Assembly: GCA_017306715.1 (NCBI GenBank)
Contig: JAFKHV010000009.1
Coordinates: 40,655 to 104,654 of the forward strand
Direction: 5' to 3'
Length of the DNA: 64,000 bases
DNA from: Legionella sp.
Lineage (GTDB): Bacteria; Pseudomonadota; Gammaproteobacteria; Legionellales; Legionellaceae
Shown here: positions 55,512 through 64,000 of the stretch, in pieces
How the letters are laid out: every line of letters starts with the position of its first letter
Numbering within the stretch: the stretch's first letter is position 1
Translations under genes and position numbers: made by a program
The notes under the pieces: model-generated
Seen by the model: only the letters and a program-made list of their open reading frames with translations
Told to the model about the DNA's origin: nothing
Databases searched by the model: none

Positions 55512-56357
55512 ATGAACCATGCTGATGAAAAATTAGAGTATGAGTCCGAGTTAGGTCAAAAATCCACATATGATGCAACGTATAATCCACAGCGATTATA
55601 CCCTATTTCTCGCGAAAGTAAGCGTCAAGAGTTGGGGATTGACTCCACCAAATTGCCTTTTTATGGATATGATTGCTGGAACCATTATGAGGTCTCTTGG
55701 CTTAACCCCAAAGGCAAGCCAGTCGTAGCAATCGCTGAAATTATTTATGATTGCCAATCACCAAAAATTATCGAATCCAAATCGCTCAAACTTTATTTTA
55801 ATTCATTTAATAATGCCAAAATGACCTCATTTGGGGCAGTGGAGGAGCTGGTAAAAAAAGATTTACAAGAGCGTTTGGATACCGAGGTTTTGGTAAAACT
55901 AACACCGTTATCACAATCTCCGTTACAACAAATAGCAACCTCTTTTTCTGGGGAGTGCTTGGATGAGCTGGATATTACGTGTGATATTTATCAGGTCGAG
56001 CCTTTATTTCTCAAGACTAGTGAGGAAGAAGTTACCGAGGTTCTGTATTCCGATTTACTTAAATCTAATTGCCTGGTAACCCAGCAACCAGATTGGGGAA
56101 GTGTGCAAATTAGTTATTCAGGAAAGAAAATTGACCGGGAGGGGTTATTAAAATATCTGGTTTCGTTTCGTAATCATAATGAATTTCATGAGCAGTGTAT
56201 TGAACGAATATTTATGGATCTGCAAAAGTATTGTCGTCCACACTCACTGACGGTGTATGGACGCTATACTCGACGCGGGGGCTTGGATATTAATCCATTT
56301 CGCAGCACGGAAAAATGCTCTTTTACGGATAAAAATCAGCGTTTAATCCGACAATAA
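55512..56357 (+). CDS. queF: NADPH-dependent 7-cyano-7-deazaguanine reductase (bimodular)
   Basis: A 281-residue QueF that reduces preQ0 to preQ1 in queuosine tRNA modification. It is the two-lobed (type II) form found in gammaproteobacteria. The QueF motif is ESKSLKLYFNSFN, and the catalytic cysteine lies in LLKSNCLVTQQPDWGSVQI. The C-terminal YLVSFRNHNEFHEQCIERIF and YTRRGGLDINPFR are near-identical to the E. coli protein. The frame extends to 55467, but the ATG at 55512 with GGAG seven bases upstream gives the family length. The other queuosine genes are not in the window. Confidence 0.96.
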   Translation: MNHADEKLEYESELGQKSTYDATYNPQRLYPISRESKRQELGIDSTKLPFYGYDCWNHYEVSWLNPKGKPVVAIAEIIYDCQSPKIIESKSLKLYFNSFNNAKMTSFGAVEELVKKDLQERLDTEVLVKLTPLSQSPLQQIATSFSGECLDELDITCDIYQVEPLFLKTSEEEVTEVLYSDLLKSNCLVTQQPDWGSVQISYSGKKIDREGLLKYLVSFRNHNEFHEQCIERIFMDLQKYCRPHSLTVYGRYTRRGGLDINPFRSTEKCSFTDKNQRLIRQ

Positions 56358-56407
56358 TTCTGAAGGCAAAATGGTCATGATCTCCTATTATCTCATGATT
56401 GCAAAAT

Positions 56408-57505
56408 TTAGCCTGAATAGGCTAAGTTTTGGCAATCGAATTCAGAATTTGAAGACGATTTCATTTCTGAACTTTCTTGAGATAAACCCCTGTTCGTTAG
56501 CTGATATACGTTTTTCATAACCTGAGGCGGTGGAGAGCTATTTGCAGTTGAAATTAGTGGTCTTTTTTGAACGTCTTTTTTATGAGCAGGTGATGAACGC
56601 TGATTGTGCGTCTGAGGATTAAATAAAGTGCGCACTGCTGCATAGGTTAATCTCGTGGGTTTGGTCTCCGTGGTAGTACTTTGGGTGACTTTATTATTAG
56701 CCTCGATTTCCTCGTAAGTGCTTTTTAATTTATTACCCTGAGTTTCTTGGATGATCTCGCTCACAAATGGTTTGGTGCAATTTATTGCGCGGAGTTTGGG
56801 TAGATATTCAATAATGCCCTGAAGAGATTTAATGCTGTTGGCATTTTTTACTGCGCGAATAATTTCAAAATTGCTTAGCTTCGATTCCTGTACGGTTTTC
56901 CAATTTTTCAACACATAGTCTAATTTTGAGATATATTCATTATTTTTAATAAGTTCTTCAATTTCTGATGAGTGAAATCCCAATATTTTTAGCTGGTTAA
57001 TATTATCTTTTAAATTGAGAAGATCCTCTTTACCCCCATTGACCGCGGTTAAAAAGATGATCTCACATCCTGGTAGAGGTTTAACGCTGGTATGAAAATC
57101 CCTTATGGCATCAAGTAGCTGCAGTTTTTTAAAATTTTCGATTTGTGAATTCGTATATTCATAAGCCCTCAATACTTTTTCTAAGTCAATTTTCTCGGTT
57201 GTAATTTTTTTGGAGGGTCGATCATTGATCTCTTCTTCGGATTTTCTTTTGGTAAGAATGGAAGCGGTTAGGGAGTAAGATTTTATACGTTTAGCTGCAA
57301 ATAATAAGTCATTTTTTTGGTTCTCAGGGAGCTTACAACGTGCAAGTTCGTTTAAGAAATTAGATGATTGCTCATGAAGTATTATTTGTAGTTCCCTAAT
57401 CTGGTCAAAATTATTTAAGTTATTTAATTCAACAATAATTTCACGAATTTGTTTTTCATTATTTTCTTGAAGCGCGGTGCATAATTTTGTATAGAGAGCA
57501 GACAT
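56408..57505 (-). CDS. Helical-repeat protein with TALE-like 33-residue units and a bipartite basic patch
   Basis: A 365-residue protein, not assignable to a named family by eye. Three consecutive 33-residue units span 144-176, 177-209 and 210-242. All have Glu-Ile at unit positions 5-6 and hydrophobics at 9-10, 19 and 22-23; units 2 and 3 also share Lys-Asn at 11-12. Unit 1 has Gly-Gly at 14-15, where TALE-like repeats carry it. This resembles Burkholderia and marine TALE-like repeats (F-S-x-x-D-I-V-K-I-A-x-N...), and more loosely mTERF repeats. KRKSEEEINDRPSKK at 86-100 looks like a bipartite nuclear localisation signal. The last 100 residues are low-complexity Ser/Pro/Thr/Asn. A nucleic-acid-binding effector is a reasonable guess, unproven. 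Confidence 0.55.
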   Translation of the reverse strand: MSALYTKLCTALQENNEKQIREIIVELNNLNNFDQIRELQIILHEQSSNFLNELARCKLPENQKNDLLFAAKRIKSYSLTASILTKRKSEEEINDRPSKKITTEKIDLEKVLRAYEYTNSQIENFKKLQLLDAIRDFHTSVKPLPGCEIIFLTAVNGGKEDLLNLKDNINQLKILGFHSSEIEELIKNNEYISKLDYVLKNWKTVQESKLSNFEIIRAVKNANSIKSLQGIIEYLPKLRAINCTKPFVSEIIQETQGNKLKSTYEEIEANNKVTQSTTTETKPTRLTYAAVRTLFNPQTHNQRSSPAHKKDVQKRPLISTANSSPPPQVMKNVYQLTNRGLSQESSEMKSSSNSEFDCQNLAYSG

Positions 57506-57577
57506 AGTTCACATTAAAATGTATTATGATAAATCAATTTGAATTTATTTCAATGACTCTGCAATAAGTATTATCTT

Positions 57578-59101
57578 TTATAATTCCTCTTTATGCGCGT
57601 CTGCCCGTGGCGGACAATGATACTCCGCCGTGACTTTTTGGTCTGCATCCATTGCCCTGAGGATAACGGGGAATTGCCATAAAGAGTACAAGTGTTTCAT
57701 AACTGCCGTAGTACTCTCACCTAAAGGGGAACGGTTTTGTTGGGTATAGTGCAGCGTTAGTGAACGATCTCCTTGTATATCCACTTCATATACTTGAATA
57801 TCCGGTTCGTGATACCCCAAATTATATTGACGCGATAGTGCTTCACGAATTTTTTGATAGCCTAAATCATTATGGATGGCATTAACGTAGAGTTCCGGAC
57901 TTCGGTCATCATCAACAATATGAAACAATTTTAAATCCCGAATGAGTTTCGGGGATAGATATTGCGCAATAAAACTTTCATCTTTGTAATTACGCATGGC
58001 GGTATCCAAACTGCTTAACCAGTCTGTATTAACCAGATACGGGAACCATTTTTTGTCTTCTTCCGTTGGATTTTCACAGATGCGTTTGATATCTTGCATC
58101 ATATGATAACCTAAGGTGTAAGGATTGATACCGCTATAATAGGGACTGTTGTAAGGAGGTTGCATAATGACATTGGTATGGCTTTGTAATACTTCCAACA
58201 TAAACTCATCGGTAACCAGACCCTCGTCATAAAGTGCGTGGAGAATGGTATAATGCCAGAAACACGCCCAGCCTTCATTCATGACTTTAGTTTGGCCTTG
58301 AGGATAAAAATATTGTGCCATTTTGCGTACAATGCGCACGATTTCCCGCTGCCATGGCTCTAATAAAGGCGCATTTTTTTCAATAAAATATAGGATGTTT
58401 TCTTGCGGCTCGTCTGGGAAGCGCTTCTTTTTATGTTCTTGCTGCACCTGTTTGGTCACGGGTATAGTGCGCCATAGTTCATTTACCTGTGATTGCATGT
58501 AAATTTCACGATTTTGTTGACGAATTTTTTCTTCTTGAATGGAGAGTGGCGCAGGATGTTTATAACGGTCAACACCGTAGTTCATCAGCGCATGGCAGGC
58601 ATCAAGTATCGCTTCGACCTCATCAATACCATGGCGTTCTTCGCATTCACTAATGTATTTTTTGGCAAAGACCAGATAGTCAATAATGGCATCGGCTGAG
58701 GTCCACATTTTAAAAAGATAATTATTTTTGAAAAAAGAATTATGTCCATAGCAGGCATGTGCAATGACTAAGGCTTGCATCGCCATGGTATTTTCTTCCA
58801 TGAGGTACGAGATGCAGGGGTTGGAGTTAATCACGAGCTCATAAGCAAGTCCCATGTGGCCGCGTTTGTAACTTTTTTCCACCCCTACAAAATGTTTGCC
58901 GAAAGACCAGTGATTATAGCCAATAGGCATGCCCACGGACGCATAAGCGTCCATCATTTGCTCAGCGGAAATGACCTCAATCTGATTTGGATAGGTGTCG
59001 AGTTTAAAATCTTGTGCAATTCGTGCAATTTGTTTGTCGTATTCATGAATTAACTCAAACGTCCATTCAGAGCCACGCGATATGGGTTTTTTCTTGGTCA
59101 T
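57578..59101 (-). CDS. ycgB: SpoVR/YcgB-family protein
   Basis: A 507-residue SpoVR family protein. The N-terminus has EWTFELIHEYDKQIARIAQDFKLDTYPNQIEVISAEQMMDAYASVGMP and then YNHWSFGKHFVG, NSNPCISYLMEENTM and MNEGWACFWHYTILH, all hallmarks of the family. It is cytosolic and often encoded with PrkA/YeaG and YeaH, with which it shares stationary-phase and nitrogen- or starvation-stress expression in enterobacteria. Its molecular role is not established. It begins in a four-base overlap (ATGA) with the end of yeaH, so the three genes form one operon read from right to left. Confidence 0.93.
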   Translation of the reverse strand: MTKKKPISRGSEWTFELIHEYDKQIARIAQDFKLDTYPNQIEVISAEQMMDAYASVGMPIGYNHWSFGKHFVGVEKSYKRGHMGLAYELVINSNPCISYLMEENTMAMQALVIAHACYGHNSFFKNNYLFKMWTSADAIIDYLVFAKKYISECEERHGIDEVEAILDACHALMNYGVDRYKHPAPLSIQEEKIRQQNREIYMQSQVNELWRTIPVTKQVQQEHKKKRFPDEPQENILYFIEKNAPLLEPWQREIVRIVRKMAQYFYPQGQTKVMNEGWACFWHYTILHALYDEGLVTDEFMLEVLQSHTNVIMQPPYNSPYYSGINPYTLGYHMMQDIKRICENPTEEDKKWFPYLVNTDWLSSLDTAMRNYKDESFIAQYLSPKLIRDLKLFHIVDDDRSPELYVNAIHNDLGYQKIREALSRQYNLGYHEPDIQVYEVDIQGDRSLTLHYTQQNRSPLGESTTAVMKHLYSLWQFPVILRAMDADQKVTAEYHCPPRADAHKEEL

Positions 59102-60366
59102 ACCGTCTTCCTTTTAAATAATTCATGAAACACGGGATAAATGTCTGCCACGGTATCAATATTTTCCATAGCGAAATTCGGAAAGCGCTCTTTTACTAAT
59201 TGATACACTTCCCATAAACTTTGATGATGTCGGGGCATAATTTCAATGTAGGCAAAATATTGTAACAACGGCATAATCTTTTCCTGCAGTAACTCTTGGC
59301 AATAGGGTGAGTCGGCATTCCAGTTATCCCCATCTGAGGCTTGGGCTACATAGATATTCCATGCTTGAGGCGGATAGCGGTTTTCAATAATCGTATTTAG
59401 TAATTCTAGTGCACTGGATACTACCGTGCCACCTGTTTCCCGGGAGTAAAAAAACTCCTCCTCGTTGACCTCTTTTGCGGAGGTGTGGTGGCGGATAAAT
59501 ACTAAATCAATTTTTTCATAGTTTTTGGTGAGAAACATGTACAGCAGAATAAAAAATCGTTTAGCGATATCTTTTTTTGCCTCATCCATTGAGCCGGAAA
59601 CATCCATGACACAAAACATGACTGCTTGAGTCGATGGGGAAGGAATTTTGATACGGTAGTTATACCTTAAATCAATAGTATCAATGAAGGGTACTTTTTT
59701 AATCTTCTTCTTAAGAAAGTCAATGTGTTCCTTCAGTTCATGCGTAATTAATGGATCAGGTACAGGTTCTTGATATAACCGTGCCAATTCCTCTTCAGCG
59801 GCTTTTAACTGGCGCTTATAAGGTGAAGCTAAAGCAACGCGTCTACCAGTCGCTTGTTTCATTGATCGTAATACATTAATATTATTAGGAATACCGCTAT
59901 TGGTTACGCCTGCACGTACAGTTTTAAAGGTACTAATCTTCGCCAGTTCTTTTTTGATTAGATCCGGTAATTCCAAATCTTCAAAATATAAGTCAAGGAA
60001 CTCCTCCCGCGAAAGTTCAAAAACAAAATCATCTTCACCCTCACCGCTATTACTTGCATCACCATCACCACTGCCTTGGCCTGCACCACCAGCTGGGCGT
60101 TTAATTCGGTCACCGGCGATAAAATTATCATTCCCAGGCAGTACACGCTCTACGTGTCCACCCTGGCCGCGATGAAAAGTGGGCTCAGAAATATCTTTTG
60201 CAGGAATAGTAATCTGCTCACCTTGATCGATTTCCGTGATGCTGCGCTTGCCTACCGCATCGGAAACCGCACGTTTTATTTGATTTTTATAGCGACGCAG
60301 AAAGCGTTGACGATTTACCGTACTTTTTTTTCCCGCATTCTGTCGTCTGTCAATCAGTTGCGACAT
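59098..60366 (-). CDS. yeaH: YeaH/DUF444-family protein with von Willebrand A-like domain
   Basis: A 422-residue DUF444 protein. The ATG at 60366 with GGAG upstream gives the usual N-terminus MSQLIDRRQNAGKKSTVNRQRFLRRY; the upstream frame to 60384 begins with GTG and is less likely. A Gly/Ser/Asp-rich linker sits near residue 100. The C-terminal half has FCVMDVSGSMDEAKKDIAKRFF, the metal-ion-dependent adhesion site DxSxS of the vWA fold, and GGTVVSSALELL for the third ligand. The partner of the PrkA kinase in E. coli (YeaG-YeaH) during stress; details of action are unknown. It lies between prkA and the SpoVR gene. Confidence 0.93.
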   Translation of the reverse strand: MSQLIDRRQNAGKKSTVNRQRFLRRYKNQIKRAVSDAVGKRSITEIDQGEQITIPAKDISEPTFHRGQGGHVERVLPGNDNFIAGDRIKRPAGGAGQGSGDGDASNSGEGEDDFVFELSREEFLDLYFEDLELPDLIKKELAKISTFKTVRAGVTNSGIPNNINVLRSMKQATGRRVALASPYKRQLKAAEEELARLYQEPVPDPLITHELKEHIDFLKKKIKKVPFIDTIDLRYNYRIKIPSPSTQAVMFCVMDVSGSMDEAKKDIAKRFFILLYMFLTKNYEKIDLVFIRHHTSAKEVNEEEFFYSRETGGTVVSSALELLNTIIENRYPPQAWNIYVAQASDGDNWNADSPYCQELLQEKIMPLLQYFAYIEIMPRHHQSLWEVYQLVKERFPNFAMENIDTVADIYPVFHELFKRKTV

Positions 60367-60444
60367 AGTAAGCTCCATGACCACGCTCTGCTGACTACCA
60401 GAGGCCGCAGTAAAATTATTGCAGAGCGCATAAAGTCAGTTCTA

Positions 60445-62376
60445 TTACTGGGATTTACGAACCCGTAGGTACCATTCACACAATAAACGTACTTGTTTAC
60501 GGGTATACCCTTTCTCCACCATGCGGGAAATAAATTCCTCATGTTTTTTCTTGTCATCTTCTGAAGCTTTGGCATTAAAGGAAATAACCGGGAGTAAATC
60601 CTCCGTATTGGTAAACATTTTCTTTTCAATAACTGAGCGTAGTTTTTCATAACTATTCCACACGGGGTTTTTTCCACGATTATTGGCACGTGCCCGCAGA
60701 ACAAAATTGACTACCTCATTACGAAAATCTTTGGGATTAGAAATCCCTGCTGGTTTTTCAATTTTTTCAAGCTCAAGATTAAGTAAGCTGCGATCAAAAA
60801 TTTCACCGGTATCGGGATCGCGATAATCCTGGTCCTGAATCCAGAAGTCAGCATAAGTGATATAGCGGTCGAAAATATTTTGGCCATACTCAGAGTAAGA
60901 CTCAAGGTAGGCTGTTTGGATTTCTTTACCAATAAATTCGACGTATTTGGTTGCTAGATATTCTTTGATAAAGCCAAGATATGTTTCTTGAGTTTCTTGA
61001 GGAAGTTGTTCTTGTTCGATTTGTCGTTCCAGTACATACATTAAATGCACCGGGTTTGCGGCGACTTCACTGTGATCAAAATTAAAGACTTTGGATAAAA
61101 TTTTAAAGGCGAAGCGGGTGGAGATACCACTCATGCCCTCATCAACCCCTGCAAAGTCACGATACTCTTGATACGATTTCGCCTTTGGATCGGTATCTTT
61201 TAAACTTTCACCATTATAAACACGCATTTTTGAGTAAATGCTGGAATTTTGTGGTTCTTTGAGCCGTGTGAGCACGGAGAATTGCGATAACATCTCCAAA
61301 GTGCCTGGGGCGCAAGGCGCATTAGTCAACGAGCTATTATCGAGTAATTTTTTATAAATATGAATTTCCTCAGAGACCCGCAAGCAGTAGGGGACTTTAA
61401 CAATATTGATCCGGTCAATGAATGCTTCATTATTTTTATTATTCCGAAACGTCTGCCATTCCGACTCGTTCGAGTGTGCAAGAATGACGCCTTCAAAAGG
61501 AATGGAGGATAATCCTTCGGTCGCGTTATAGTTCCCTTCCTGCGTAGCAGTAAGCAGTGGATGTAAAACTTTAATGGGTGCCTTAAACATTTCTACGAAT
61601 TCTAATAAACCGCGGTTGGCACGGCATAGCCCACCCGAATAGCTATAGGCATCGGGGTCGTCCTGGGAAAATTCTTCCAATTTACGAATGTCCACTTTAC
61701 CCACCAGGGAAGAAATATCCTGATTGTTTTCATCACCAGGCTCTGTTTTAGCAATGGCGATTTGCTTTAAGCGAGAGGGTCGTACTTTAATCACGCGAAA
61801 TTGACTTATATCGCCGTTAAATTCATGTAATCTTTTCACCGCCCAGGGAGACATAAGATATTTTAAATAGCGGGCGGGTATACCAAAGCGCTCTCGCAAC
61901 AGCTCCGCATCTTCAATGGGATTAAACAATGATAAGGGTGATTCAAAAACGGGAGAGCCTTTAATCGCATAGAACGGAACCTGCTCCATTAAATCTTTTA
62001 ATTTTTCAGCAATCGAAGATTTACCCCCTCCGACCGGTCCTAATAAATAAAGCACCTGTTTGGTTTCTTCAAGACCTTGCGCCGCATGTTTTAAAAAGCC
62101 AACAATCTGCTCAATGGGCTCTTCCATACCATAAAAATCACGGAAGACTTGATAACGGTGAATGATTTTATTGGAAAAAATGCGTGAGAGGATGGGATCA
62201 TGTCGAGTATCCACCATTTCTGGTTCGCCAATAGCCATCAACAAGCGTTCTGCTGGATTGGCATAAGCTGAAGGATCGTTCTTACATAATTCCAAATATT
62301 CATCCAAGCCCATTTCTTCTTCTTTACTATCCACAAAGCGCTTGGTATAACCGGCCAAAAAATCTTGAGTATTCAT
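60445..62376 (-). CDS. yeaG: PrkA/YeaG-type serine protein kinase
   Basis: A 643-residue PrkA family AAA-type protein. The N-terminus is MNTQDFLAGYTKRFVDSKEEEM; Walker A is GPVGGGKSS near residue 113-121, and FEGVILAHSNESEWQTFRNNKNNEAFIDRI contains the Walker B/sensor region of the AAA core. The C-terminal quarter is helical and family-specific (DRYITYADFWIQDQDYRDPDTGE). PrkA has Ser/Thr kinase or ATP-dependent activity and in enterobacteria works with YeaH in nitrogen limitation and stationary phase. GGGGA is well placed before the ATG. First gene of the yeaG-yeaH-ycgB operon. The length matches the E. coli protein (644). Confidence 0.95.
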   Translation of the reverse strand: MNTQDFLAGYTKRFVDSKEEEMGLDEYLELCKNDPSAYANPAERLLMAIGEPEMVDTRHDPILSRIFSNKIIHRYQVFRDFYGMEEPIEQIVGFLKHAAQGLEETKQVLYLLGPVGGGKSSIAEKLKDLMEQVPFYAIKGSPVFESPLSLFNPIEDAELLRERFGIPARYLKYLMSPWAVKRLHEFNGDISQFRVIKVRPSRLKQIAIAKTEPGDENNQDISSLVGKVDIRKLEEFSQDDPDAYSYSGGLCRANRGLLEFVEMFKAPIKVLHPLLTATQEGNYNATEGLSSIPFEGVILAHSNESEWQTFRNNKNNEAFIDRINIVKVPYCLRVSEEIHIYKKLLDNSSLTNAPCAPGTLEMLSQFSVLTRLKEPQNSSIYSKMRVYNGESLKDTDPKAKSYQEYRDFAGVDEGMSGISTRFAFKILSKVFNFDHSEVAANPVHLMYVLERQIEQEQLPQETQETYLGFIKEYLATKYVEFIGKEIQTAYLESYSEYGQNIFDRYITYADFWIQDQDYRDPDTGEIFDRSLLNLELEKIEKPAGISNPKDFRNEVVNFVLRARANNRGKNPVWNSYEKLRSVIEKKMFTNTEDLLPVISFNAKASEDDKKKHEEFISRMVEKGYTRKQVRLLCEWYLRVRKSQ

Positions 62377-62669
62377 GAGCCATCCCCTTCTACTTACCCA
62401 TACAGGATTCTAACAAACAGCAATGCATGGTATTTTTAATTTTCATGTTTCAACCACTACTTATATAATCAGTATAGGCATAAAATTGGTAGATAACTCA
62501 ATAAGCTGAGCAGTATTTTGTGAAAATTACAGTAAAAAATTCGCCACAGCTCTAAGCGGCATCCTCTAGCGGATGATTATAATATCGTTTTTTACTAAAA
62601 TTATTTAATCTACTAGGCATATTCCAGTCATTAGCAGTGAATCTTGAACGACTTATTAAAGGAAAAAAG
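62377..62669. other. Divergent intergenic region between yeaG and pepN
   Basis: About 290 AT-rich bases between divergent genes, without an open frame I can support. It must hold the promoters of both, but I could not pick a convincing -35/-10 pair. Confidence 0.4.
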
Positions 62670-64000
62670 ATGAAGCATAGCCAAAGCGCAACAATCTATC
62701 TTAAAGACTATCAGCCTCCCGTGTTTAATATAGAAACAGTCCATCTTAACGTGGATCTTTACGACGACCATGCCCTGGTGCGCAGTGAATTACAATTGAC
62801 TCGTCAATATCCAGGTTCCCTGCAACTGGTTGGTGATGAGTTGGAACTTGTGAGCATAGAGCTGGATGGCGAATCCTTGCCCGCTGAGGCCTATGAGGTA
62901 ACGCCTGAACAATTAACGATTTATCAATCTCCAGATTCATTTAAATTGATGGTAACAACACGAATTTATCCACAAAACAATACCCAATTATCTGGGCTTT
63001 ATCGCTCAAATCATTTGTTTTGCACCCAATGCGAAGCTGAGGGATTTCGCAGAATTACCTATTTTCTTGATCGCCCCGATGTACTTGCGACCTATACAAC
63101 GCGTATTACCGCAGAGAAAAATCAATATCCCATTCTCTTATCAAATGGTAATTTAGTGGATTCGGGAGATGCTGGGGAGGGGCGACATTGGGCCGTATGG
63201 CATGATCCCTTTAAAAAACCTTCCTATTTGTTCGCACTAGTTGCCGGTGATTTATCCTGTGTCCAGGATGAATTTGTCACAAGCTCTGGTAGAACCGTAG
63301 ATTTACGCATTTACGTTGAGCCTGGCAATGAAGATAAATGTGATCATGCGATGAACTCACTAAAGAAATCGATGCGGTGGGATGAAGAGGTCTATGGGCG
63401 AGAGTATGATCTGGATATTTTTATGATCGTGGCTGTCAGTGACTTCAATATGGGGGCGATGGAAAATAAAGGTTTAAATATTTTTAATTCAAAATACATT
63501 CTCGCTCGCCCTGATACAGCGACCGATCAAGATTTTGCTGATGTTGAAGGAGTCGTCGCTCACGAATACTTCCATAATTGGACCGGAAACCGGGTAACCT
63601 GTCGGGATTGGTTTCAATTAAGTTTAAAAGAGGGACTCACAGTTTTTCGTGATCAAGAATTTTCTCGGGATATGAATTCGCGTGATGTCAATCGGATTAT
63701 GGATGTTAAAGTATTACGTAATAGCCAATTCCCTGAAGATGCCAGTGCCATGGCGCATCCAGTGCGTCCTGATTCTTACGAAGAAATAAATAATTTCTAT
63801 ACCGCGACCATTTACAATAAAGGGGCAGAAGTTATTCGCATGCAACATACTCTATTGGGGCCTGTACGTTATCGTCAAGGGATGGATTTATACTTTAAGC
63901 GTCATGATGGCCAGGCAGTTACTATTGACGATTTTGTTGCGGCGATGGAAGATGCCAACCAAGTTGATTTAACGCAATTTAAACGCTGGTACAGCCAGGC
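62670..64000 (+). CDS. pepN: Aminopeptidase N, 5' part
   Basis: The frame opens at an ATG with AAAGGAAA upstream and runs 443 codons to the window end, so the C-terminal half is outside. It encodes the M1-family alanyl aminopeptidase Pep[21 protein letters not shown] is the substrate-channel segment of Pep[15 protein letters not shown] has the GAMEN exopeptidase motif, and [16 protein letters not shown] is the zinc HExxH motif followed by the third ligand in [13 protein letters not shown]. It is a cytosolic zinc enzyme that removes N-terminal residues from peptides. It is divergent from yeaG. The identification is firm. Confidence 0.95.
   Translation, partial: MKHSQSATIYLKDYQPPVFNIETVHLNVDLYDDHALVRSELQLTRQYPGSLQLVGDELELVSIELDGESLPAEAYEVTPEQLTIYQSPDSFKLMVTTRIYPQNNTQLSGLYRSNHLFCTQCEAEGFRRITYFLDRPDVLATYTTRITAEKNQYPILLSNGNLVDSGDAGEGRHWAVWHDPFKKPSYLFALVAGDLSCVQDEFVTSSGRTVDLRIYVEPGNEDKCDHAMNSLKKSMRWDEEVYGREYDLDIFMIVAVSDFNMGAMENKGLNIFNSKYILARPDTATDQDFADVEGVVAHEYFHNWTGNRVTCRDWFQLSLKEGLTVFRDQEFSRDMNSRDVNRIMDVKVLRNSQFPEDASAMAHPVRPDSYEEINNFYTATIYNKGAEVIRMQHTLLGPVRYRQGMDLYFKRHDGQAVTIDDFVAAMEDANQVDLTQFKRWYSQ

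Noticed and set aside
62746..62940. 64-codon minus-strand frame opposite pepN
   Set aside because: It lies wholly inside the clear PepN N-terminus and has no family-like features.

Overview
The window looks like chromosome from a Legionella-type gammaproteobacterium (Legionellales). The basis is indirect: gammaproteobacterial housekeeping proteins (Rep, Hsp33, TypA, NadK, RecN, bimodular QueF, the YeaG/YeaH/YcgB trio, PepN), a type 2 isopentenyl-diphosphate isomerase, a secreted M28 aminopeptidase, and many large orphan or eukaryote-like proteins (leucine-rich repeats, hydrophobic hairpins, a helical-repeat protein with a nuclear-localisation-like patch) resembling Dot/Icm effectors. No secretion system, rRNA, tRNA, CRISPR array, transposase or phage gene was seen. 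Several genes use GTG or TTG starts, chosen here by ribosome binding site.

Layout. 1-9.3 kb: end of a deacylase gene, two MFS transporters, two orphan proteins, hslO, a 51-residue acidic protein, rep and a cold-shock gene. 9.3-12.3 kb: four flavin- or prenyl-linked enzymes (FMN reductase, ubiX, ribH, fni). 12.3-18.5 kb: a Wzz-like chain-length protein, a YdfG-like dehydrogenase, an orphan candidate effector, a guanidinium-type SMR exporter, a periplasmic TPR protein, a secreted alpha-toroid-like protein with a DxDDT motif, and a small conserved protein. 18.7-23.1 kb: typA-nadK-recN.

23.3-47.2 kb is a surface-polysaccharide region in two functional blocks. One makes and exports a GDP-mannose-derived polymer: manC-manB give GDP-mannose, gmd-rmd (opposite strand) give GDP-D-rhamnose, three GT4 enzymes build the chain, a WbdD-like methyltransferase/kinase should cap it, and Wzm/Wzt with a Wzt C-terminal domain should export it. 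The other (27.5-35.6 kb) looks like a complete polyprenyl-phosphoryl-arabinose pathway: a HAD phosphatase fused to a DPPR-synthase-type UbiA enzyme, DprE1-like and DprE2-like epimerising enzymes, a GT-C-type membrane transferase, an epimerase, an FAD oxidoreductase and a GtrA-type protein. This is a mycobacterial-type pathway placed in a Gram-negative LPS-type locus. A leucine-rich-repeat gene flanked by degenerate repeats sits between the two blocks.

47.2-57.5 kb is effector-like: a multi-pass membrane protein behind a promoter that carries a near-perfect Fur box, the secreted aminopeptidase, an 859-residue LRR protein and a neighbour sharing an identical decapeptide with it, then ssb, queF, and a protein with three consecutive 33-residue units that resemble TALE-like (or mTERF-like) repeats next to a bipartite basic patch. 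57.6-64 kb holds the prkA(yeaG)-yeaH-ycgB stress operon and the 5' part of pepN, cut by the window end.

All functions come from reading translated sequence and remembered family motifs; no database search was run.
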